From Polytrichum commune (lineage: Eukaryota > Streptophyta > Polytrichopsida > Polytrichales > Polytrichaceae), in the NCBI GenBank assembly GCA_950295325.1, contig OX485803.1:7812001-7876000 (forward strand): a stretch of 64,000 nt of DNA. The letters are read 5' to 3'. This document shows positions 56,601 through 64,000 of this stretch, one piece after another. Made by a program: the position numbers and the translations under genes. The first letter of the stretch is position 1. Each line of letters begins with the position of its first letter. Below the pieces are notes generated by a model. It ran no database searches and was not told the DNA's origin. It was given only the letters and a program-made list of their open reading frames with translations.

Positions 56601-59005
56601 TCATTCATTTGAGATTGGTGCAAACAATGTGGAGTCGAACCAATCAAATATTTGTTGGTTGTGAAGACTGGTAATGGCATGCTCAGCGTACGCAAGGGCG
56701 AGCTCCTCCCGAACATGCTCCTCGAGGCACAACCGTCCAGGTGTGCAGTCAGGCAGTGCACCCGCGTCTCGGATGGCAACGATCCATGAAAGGTCGTCCT
56801 TGGGATTTGTTTTAAGAAAATGGCGCGCATTGAGACACCCATGTCTTTGCAGAGCCTGGACCATTCTCCTGGAGGTTTCGCAGCAGAGGCATGGTATGCG
56901 CTCGTTAAAGAAAAGAGGATGAATGCAGAGCTCAAGACTCGCAAGGATGCGGACACGCACACCTTTCTTCTTCAATACATCATAGTTTCGTTCTATGGGC
57001 AGTGCAAATCCACTGGGTCCATTATCTTTGGGCATGTAGCTGAAGAAAGTGGGTGGGAAGCTTGCGTCTGCTCGCATAATTGCGGAGTGTTCTCCAGGAG
57101 CGTTCATGAGAGCCTGCCGCCATCACAAATGTTGCAGGAAGATTGTGAGCAACTTTGTTTTTTGACTTACCAGGGACTTTGATGTGCGATATATATGTAT
57201 CACAAATGCTCAAGAAAGATCAAGTAAATCAACTATGAGATTGTCACAAATGCTGGAGAAAGATTTCGCAAGTAGTTTTGTGCAGACAAGAATTTTAACT
57301 GAGAACCTGCTGATGTGGAAGGTGTGTCACACACTGTCAAAAAAGCAATGACGAAATTTCCAGAAAGATCAAAATAATTTACAAGTGGGATTGTCATAAG
57401 GTAGTATGTGAGCCTCATGTAATAACGCTTCTTAATTGAACACCCATATTTGAATGGCAGTTGAATGGTGTATGGCAAAGGTTTGTAATTAGGAATGGAC
57501 ACCAACAAGACATATGTTATGATGAGATTGGAGTATGTGACCAAAATAGAAACACCATCCTAGGTTCAATTGTTAACACAATTGAGTGGGCCTAAGTGAT
57601 CAATTAAATTGAATGAGAAACTCCACTTTGACCTCTTATAACTTTTGCATCTCATCATTTATTCTGAAACTTGAAATGACAGTCTTTGCAATTGCTAACC
57701 GAATGAAACAGCGCCCAGCTGAGAACAATTTCAGAGGTGGACATGCCCACAACAGGACCGCATTCTAACTTTTTAGATGCTTAAGAAATACTTGTATGTG
57801 ATTTTGAGCAGGTAAGATTTCTAAGCAGGGATTCGATGTGCAAGCTGTGTCACAAATGTTGGAAGAAGAATTGTAATGCATGTGTGCGTTATGTGATCAT
57901 TCTCCTTAACTGGAACCTATATTTGAGTGGTACATGGCGCGACTTGAAGTTAAGAAAGGACCCCAAAACGTCAGTCACAATGAGATTAAACTATGTGCTC
58001 AAAATGTGGTCACCATTCTAGGTTCAATAGTGAGCACAATTGGCAGGGCCCATACGATCATTGAAAGGTAAGAGAATCTTCACTTTGGTCTTTTGCATCT
58101 CAACTTATTTTTAAAACCTGGAAAGATAGTGTTCTTGATTCATCGCAATTCCCAATCCGACCCAAGAGCCTAAAGTGTCTGTGGAGTTCGAAGTACCCCA
58201 CAATAGGGCCACATACTTAATACGTTTAAGCAAATTTTAAGCAGATGAGATTTTCTAGCCAGGGACTTGATGGGCAAGTTGCAAGACGAATGTTGAAAGA
58301 ACGATTAAGTTACGACACAGATTGTGCAGAATTTTATCACCAGGGACTTTAATGTGAATGATGTCACAATTCTTCAAGAAAGACTGACTCGCTAATTGCA
58401 ACGAGAATGATATAATTGTTGATTTGGAGTGCAGGTGAGGAGTTGCTCACCAGGGATTTGATGTCCAAGACATCGACGACCATGGTGGAGAAGTTCCCGC
58501 CGGCCGAGTTGCCCAGCGCCGCCAGTGGCAGTCCTTGCAAGCACTGCTCCTCGATCCATTCCTCCATGATGGTGCGCACGTTCAGCACATCCTTGGAGTC
58601 TTGGGGTGGCCAGATATCCCAACTCTCGTACTTGGCGCTCTGGATGGCAATGGTGGCGTAGCCGCGCCGCAATCCCTCCAGCGTCTGCCGCCGGTCCTCG
58701 GGGAGGCCGTAGCAGAGGTGGCAACCCTCGGAGCGGTCGAAGTAGCTTAAGGCGGAGCGTGTCCTCCCGTGCACCAGCAGCAGAATGGCTCTGGGATTCA
58801 GCGGGACCTGGTACACCACATTCACGCCACATCGCACCTGGTGCACTGGGTCGAACTCTTTGTCCTTGGGGCAATGCCTGCCACCGTGGGACGGCTGCAA
58901 TAGCTTGTTGCCATCCTCCAGCGTCTTTGGAGATGACGCAATGATCGCTCTCACGAAGAGGTGAGCGAAGGTGGGGAGGAGGAGGAGGATGACAGTCTTG
59001 GCCAT
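56601..59005 (-). CDS. Secreted alpha/beta-hydrolase (esterase/lipase-like)
   Basis: Two exons joined in phase 0: 59005-58451 (CTG|GTGAGC) and 57113-56601 (acceptor GGCGGCAG), giving 355 residues. Residues 1-25 look like a signal peptide (VILLLLPTFAHLFVRA). ILLLVHG (74-80) is the oxyanion strand and HG motif of the fold. GNSAGG (165-170) is the nucleophile elbow with Ser167. Exon 2 carries FPPTFFSYMPKD (candidate acid Asp) and CIHPLFF (candidate His), so a Ser-Asp-His triad seems complete. The substrate is unknown; extracellular or vacuolar ester hydrolysis is plausible. The 1.3-kb intron contains two diverged copies of a ~450-bp repeat. A ~205-bp tandem array begins only ~70 bp upstream of the ATG. 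Decayed copies of exon 2 lie downstream. Confidence 0.75.
57290..58330. repeat. Two diverged ~450-500 bp direct repeats in the hydrolase intron (includes R2)
   Basis: Shared blocks in order are TGTGTCACA near 57323 and 57846, ATTTGAATGG/ATTTGAGTGG near 57450 and 57922, TGAGATTGGAGTATGTG/TGAGATTAAACTATGTG near 57521 and 57978, then the R2 blocks starting CCTAGGTTCAA/TCTAGGTTCAA. Non-coding. Confidence 0.6.
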
Positions 59006-59074
59006 TTTTGGCAAGGAGAAACTCTACTCAGGAATTCTGTTGAATCTCAGAAGATCTCACCACCAATGGTGTCG

Positions 59075-59997
59075 TGATCATACTACATGAAAGTTTGCAA
59101 TGTGATGAGAATGCCGGGGAAGTACATACAGGTGCAATGACACAGGTGAGAAGCCTCGTAATGCCCCAAATTCTCCCGTCTGCAAGGGACAAATTAAGAT
59201 ATCTGCAACTCATCAGAGAGAATTTTAGCTGCGTTTGCAAGATTCATTGCTGATATTGTGATTTCACTACATGAATGTGTGACCTGATTAAGAGGATGAT
59301 GGAGTAGGACAGTTTTAACAAGAAAGCACACATACCCCACAGGAGAAATCCTCATGAGCACACCGTCACGCTTCAAACCCTCCTGTCCGCAAATTAAGGA
59401 CAAATTAAGAGCTCTGAAACTCTTAAAAGAGAATTGCAGTTGGGTTTGCAAGATTCATCGCTAATATTATGATTTCACTCCCTGAATGTATGACCTGGCA
59501 AAGGGGGTGATGGAGGAGAACATAAAGGTGCAATAACACAGCAGCACACACCACCCACAGGAGAAAATCCTCGTGCGAACACTAATGCTCCATGTCTGCA
59601 AGGAGCAGATTAAGATTTCTGAAACTTATCAGTCGTGAGTGCATATGCGTTTAAGATTCAAGCTGATATAGTGAATTCACCACCTGAATGTAAACACCTG
59701 GTAAAGAGGATGATGGAGGACAGATGCATTAACACAGCACACTTGACCCAGGGGAGAAAGTCCGTGTGAGCACACTGTAATGCTCCAAATCCTCCTGTAT
59801 GCAAGGGACAAACTAAAGTATTTGAAACTCAGAAAATAGAATTTCAGTTGTGTTCACAAGATCCATTGCTAATATTGCGATTACATGACGTGAATATACG
59901 ACCTGGTAAAGAGGATGATGGAGGAGGACAGGTGCAACAACAAAGCACACACGACCAAAAGAAGAATCCTCGTGGACATATTGTATACTCCAAATAA
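59075..59997. repeat. Tandem array, about 4.5 copies of a ~205-bp unit
   Basis: The anchor GCAAGGGACAAATTAAG, or close to it, recurs near 59177, 59390, 59597 and 59800. Each unit continues with CTGAAACTCAT, CAAGATTCATTGCTGATATTG, a GAATGT...GACCTGGTAAAGAGGATG stretch, then ACACAGCACACA and GAGAAA-TCC. A partial first unit starts near 59075. The array lies directly upstream of the hydrolase gene and may contain repeated promoter elements. Confidence 0.8.
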
Positions 59998-62439
59998 GGT
60001 AGAGGGTGCTAAAGCCAACACCCCATCCAGAACCAACACCTATAAACGCCTCCCAATTGCCAACACTCTACAACCTTGAACTGTACCGGCGGTGTACGAG
60101 TGTCTAGGCCCACAGAGTGACGGTTTTAGGTGTCATTAGTGGTGCCACCTCATAGCGGCCTCCATGACCTTCATGTAGGGTATGTAACGGGCTCCACTCT
60201 ATCTCGGGTTGGTTCAAGGTGGGATTAGGGTGGCTTGTCAATGCCTATTCTAGTCATTCTATTCACAATGCCAAGGAGGTAGGCCCACAAAGCACAAAAG
60301 GGTCATTTCCCGGGATGCAAAGGGGGTCGGTTCCCGGGATGCAAGGTGATGGTTTTGCAAGCGAACCGGGAGGGATCATGGAGGTAGCCGTGTGGCTTTG
60401 CATACCATTACTACTTGGGCTTTGATGTAGTTTGGGTCTAGTACCCAGCTATGTTGTGTTGGTTATAGGCAATGAAGGTGGGGGTCCTCATTATATGCGA
60501 GGTTGCCATACATGGGGCCTATGGATTGGTATAAGGAAGCTAGTAGTTTTGACTTTGAATATTCATCAAATATTCAATTGAGACTAAAAATATTTGTTCT
60601 TTCTTGATTCCTATGTTTAGCCCAAAGGCTAATATGAATATATATTCTATATATCAACCACATAGCCATATGTATGTGCAATAGCTTAAAGTGTTGGTTT
60701 AAGCACCCTCTACCTTACCGTGTGCAGTGAAAAAATTCGTAGTTATGAACCTCATCAAATGACAGTCAGATATATGAGGACGTAGCTTAGTCCAAGCACG
60801 AAGTGTAGCGTATTTTTAGGCAGACTCCATCCTTACTTCAAGGTGCATGAATATGGCATCTGCAGGAAGGATGTAGTCAGACGATAATCATATCAGATAC
60901 ATATAGCGTGTAATCGATTTGTTGCGATTTGTAAGCAATCTGAATGCACAAATTTCGTACCTGATGTGGTAATGATTTCCCGAGTTGAAAATTAATAATG
61001 ACAGACGCAAGTCCTAGGGGCGTGACCACCAATAATGTTCCTGCCAGAGCTATTTACAGGCTGCGATGGGAAAATTGCTAATATAATGTGATGAATAATA
61101 AAGTGTGAAACTCAAAATCCAAAGAAGTTCATGTAATTTTAGACGTCACGAGTGGACTAGACAAATTGGTCACCATTAGAGATCATCGCCAAAGCTCTAC
61201 TTGGTCGAAGTGAAAGATACCCCCTTATGTAACATGGAATTCTATATTTGTGAGGAAATTCATATTTTCCTCCTGAAACCTTCAAAGCTTACGATTTTGA
61301 CCGAGGTGAGCATAATACTGTATCAAGAAAATTTTCTGGTTAGGGTATGTTTTCTGATTAGGGTATGATGGCTTTAGAAAGTTAGCGCCAATTAAGTGAA
61401 GTTAAATTTTCATGACACGTTTCTCTTATTCCAATGAAAACTCAAGAAAGATGGTGACATTTTTGCAGTCAAATGTGATGAGTTCATACCTTGAGCCAGT
61501 GAGTGAAGATAGTTCTTTCCAGTTTTTAAGCCAGCAGCTGTAAGACCACTATGAGGACATACCTACGAATGCTTTCTGCTGGGAAAGGAAAATTTGGAAA
61601 CTACGATATTGATCAACGCAATTCTATTCTGAAGGCCAAGGAACAATCGTAAATTTTGTACTCCCAGTTCCCGCTGCGAACAAAGCATGTAAACAGCAAA
61701 ATGTGGGGAAGTGGTAGCAATGGGAACCAAAATCTGAGATCAGACAGTAAACGTAAGCGGATCAAACCAATTAGTGTGAATAACTGAAGACAAATTTTGC
61801 AGGCCCAACAATTGCTTAATCTGTGAGATATCTAAAGTCTAAAGTAATTTCATGAAATGTCAGGCAAATGCCGGGCAAAGTGGATACATAAATTGTCATA
61901 AACTCAAATCTTACAGAAAATGATCCAATTTCTTTTCTCTCTTGGCCTATGTTACAAACCATGAATCTTCCCCCAAGAATCCCCTCACCCTTAACTTTGT
62001 CCTCCCATTATCTATACACAAGGAGAGGGGAAATCCAAGTCGTCTTGAATTCAAGTTCCCCAACCTTCTCAGACCAACCTCAATCTCATTCTTTACTACT
62101 GTACAGTTGCACCAGCAGATCTTCTAAACAAAGGGCAACACAATTCGAATGTGTGGAATACCCTTTTCCTATCAAAGACACGAGTTTATACCTGCCATTT
62201 GATGCCATATTCAGCTGCATCTGCATAAACCCATCTCTACAAGACTGGATTTGGCCATATCAAATTTTGTTGATGGCAGGTGGATCTGGATGAGGACGAC
62301 AGCAAAGGAAAAGGATAGTGACCTCAACTTAAAGGAAGGGAAGATAGGCACCGGAGATTGGGCCTTTTTGGAAGCTGCATGTAGACGTAAAGGTCACTTG
62401 TAATGAACTGCACAGGTTTGATCATTTAGACTGAGCTGT
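59998..62439. other. No gene recognised
   Basis: Short frames only. The rightmost part is likely the 3' untranslated and downstream region of the VASt gene on the minus strand. Confidence 0.5.
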
Positions 62440-63127
62440 TCATACTCCAGTCGTTCTTTTGTCATCCTTGCCACTACTGTGATGGACTTCTTGAACAGTA
62501 AATCTTAAGAGTTGATGTGCTTGATCAGTCATATAATCTACAATGTTTTTCGTGATTTTCTTCTGATCTAATTCTGTGCTTTTGTGCCATGCAACTCCCA
62601 CGAAGACCTTCACATGCGTGGTGATTGGCTCCAACGATAATGTTTCATGTTCCCTTCTAACCTGTACCTGTGCAGCATGAATGAAATTCTCACATATCTA
62701 TCATATCTTTGAAAGGAGAAATTTCTTTCAGAGCCACAAACACATCACGTATATTAGGTCGGGGACAATCTAGGAAAGTCAGACTTTCATCAATAACAAC
62801 AACGAGGCCTAAGTAGTGTCGATGATAATTAAGAAAAAGAGGACTCACCTGAAAATGATCACCAAATGGCACATCGTGAAGTGTGAGGATCTCATCAATA
62901 GTCAGCTTCTTCTTATCATCAGAGGCTGTTTGTTGCTGGATACATGAAACCTTGCTCCCAAATTGACTCAACTTCTTGTTGAGATTGTAGCTGATCTGTC
63001 GCCGTTGAACCCCAGATTTTTTCTCCACAAGCTCCCAAGGTGTACTACTGTAATTAACGATTCCCAGTTTTTCATTTACGGACTTATCCATCCTGTCATC
63101 ATTCAGAACTGCTAGAACTGATTCAAC
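62440..63127 (-). CDS. VASt-domain protein, 3' part (GRAM/VASt family), incomplete at right edge
   Basis: The 3' end of a gene running off the window. Exon 63127-62849 (acceptor TATGTTGCAG, donor CAG|GTGAGT, 93 codons) joins in phase 0 to the last exon 62667-62440 (acceptor GCTGCACAG, stop after TTGV). The translation shows the VASt pattern: TPWELVEKKSG, QRRQISYNLNKK, VPFGDHFQ, then VKVFVGVAWHKSTELDQKKI. VASt (VAD1 analogue of StAR-related lipid transfer) domains bind lipids, usually with GRAM and C2 domains in plant proteins such as BAGP1; those would lie upstream, outside the window. The stop about 70 residues after the second-exon start fits a C-terminal VASt. A further small exon ending at 63189 (CCACAG|GTATCT) is possible. 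Confidence 0.7.
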
Positions 63128-63954
63128 CTGCAACATAAAAACATCAATGTCAGTCGAGTCATTATAGCTTTAGAGCTCTTGAGATACCTGTGGCTTTTCA
63201 AATGATGCAGAAGGCGCAAAATCCCGTAATGAAGACGAGATGCTCTATGTAGGCACTTGAAATCAATAGAGGTCCAAGAATTGATTTTGCTTCAAGCCCT
63301 TGTGGGAAGCAGGCTTGCTTCGAGATACATGTTGGAACTTGATTCTCTGTCCAAACGTCATAACTTCCATGTGGATCTCTTCTCAAAATAGACTTAAAAT
63401 TTTCTATAGTTTGGCCCTTAGATTTCTTATTCAGATCAGAGGAGAACAACCTAGATATATCAAATCGACATACTACTATGCATGCACCAGACTGCAGAAC
63501 ACCAAACTAAAATTCAACCCACCTGGAGTGTTATATGCAGATGATGAGAGGTTTAGTAGAATCCTGGGCAGTATCACAATGCTTTGTTCATAACTAGGAA
63601 TAGGCCACATAGTCATATGCACTGAAGAACAGAGAATCCGCATATTATACTACCTGACATTGACGCAATTCCTATCATCGACTGTCCCTTCCAATCAAGA
63701 GAGACCTTCTAAAGTAGAGATTTGAAGATACTGACTGCCAAGTCGGGAGGTATTTCAAAAATTCGACACTTTTGTGTAATTCTCACATGAGTAATTAATT
63801 AGCAGAGTGTGGTTATGCACCTGAGAGAATAAATTACCCTGCAGCTACATGACTGGGATTTCATAATATTCTCAGAGGTGATTTAAAGATTCACCAAATA
63901 GAAAAATCTGACAGAGGAGCAAGAGCAGAGGAGTAGAGTGTAGACGATGCTCAC

Positions 63955-64000
63955 AGTAATGGGAATCTCAAGAGAATCCACCTCAGGCATAGTGGCCTCT
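63955..64000 (-). CDS. Possible upstream exon of the VASt gene, cut by the window edge
   Basis: On the minus strand the frame EATMPEVDSLEIPIT ends at a good donor (ATTACT|GTGAGC). It is short and supported only by the donor and strand, so this is tentative. Confidence 0.3.

Noticed and set aside
58392-58944. Frames of 112-160 codons overlapping the hydrolase first exon
   Set aside because: The alternative frame has the start, signal peptide, GNSAGG motif and a donor in phase, so the others are shadows.

Overview
This is plant nuclear DNA. It has spliced genes with GT-AG introns, a CACTA (En/Spm) transposon with Tnp2, DUF4218 and DUF4216 domains, a Stowaway element starting CTCCCTCCGTCCC, plant-style telomere motifs, a VASt-domain gene and a DUF7869-type gene. 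The DUF7869 gene and the other gene types lean towards a seed-free land plant (bryophyte, lycophyte or fern), but I cannot name the species. Most of the window is transposon-derived or unassigned; about eight gene-like units are supported. Intron borders were read by eye from GT/AG signals and codon phase.

Layout. 1-7.6 kb: no gene; a PIF/Harbinger-like MITE (427-1126), a hAT-like element with a perfect 8-bp target duplication (3090-3829), a hairpin, a SINE-like tRNA head and another MITE. 7646-19869: one complete CACTA element with 3-bp GAT target duplications. It holds a Tnp2 gene on the minus strand, broken by three in-frame stop codons, a TNPA-like gene on the plus strand, and a nested 1.94-kb LTR-like insertion with GGTTA duplications. 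19.9-22.2 kb: a Harbinger-like element, then a foldback element with a Stowaway MITE inside one arm; the other arm preserves the empty site. 22.6-26.7 kb: an FCP1/HAD-like gene whose signature Asp is Asn (DLNG), and a separate gene made of two diverged copies of one ~110-residue unit. 27-31.7 kb: MITE and repeats.

32-48.5 kb is the most unusual block. A second FCP1-like gene, a ParB-like domain fused to a degenerate DNA-methyltransferase-like domain (about 1,170 residues, three exons), a proline-rich frame beyond its stop, and a DUF7869 gene lie together. About 40 copies of one 22-bp palindrome (arms GTTTGGGTCG and complement, variable 2-bp core) are scattered among them. They form separate tandem arrays, each with its own spacer, in both introns of the ParB/methyltransferase gene, on both sides of it, and as a 17-copy array just before the DUF7869 gene. 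Copies even lie inside the proline-rich frame. I saw no intact copy elsewhere in the window. A ParB-like protein surrounded by a palindromic repeat family recalls a binding-site relationship, but that is a hypothesis.

48.5-64 kb: repeats, a second hAT copy, an old repeat interrupted by a MITE, a secreted alpha/beta-hydrolase gene (minus) with decayed copies of its last exon downstream and a ~205-bp tandem array just upstream, and the 3' end of a VASt-domain (GRAM/VASt family) lipid-binding gene running off the right edge.
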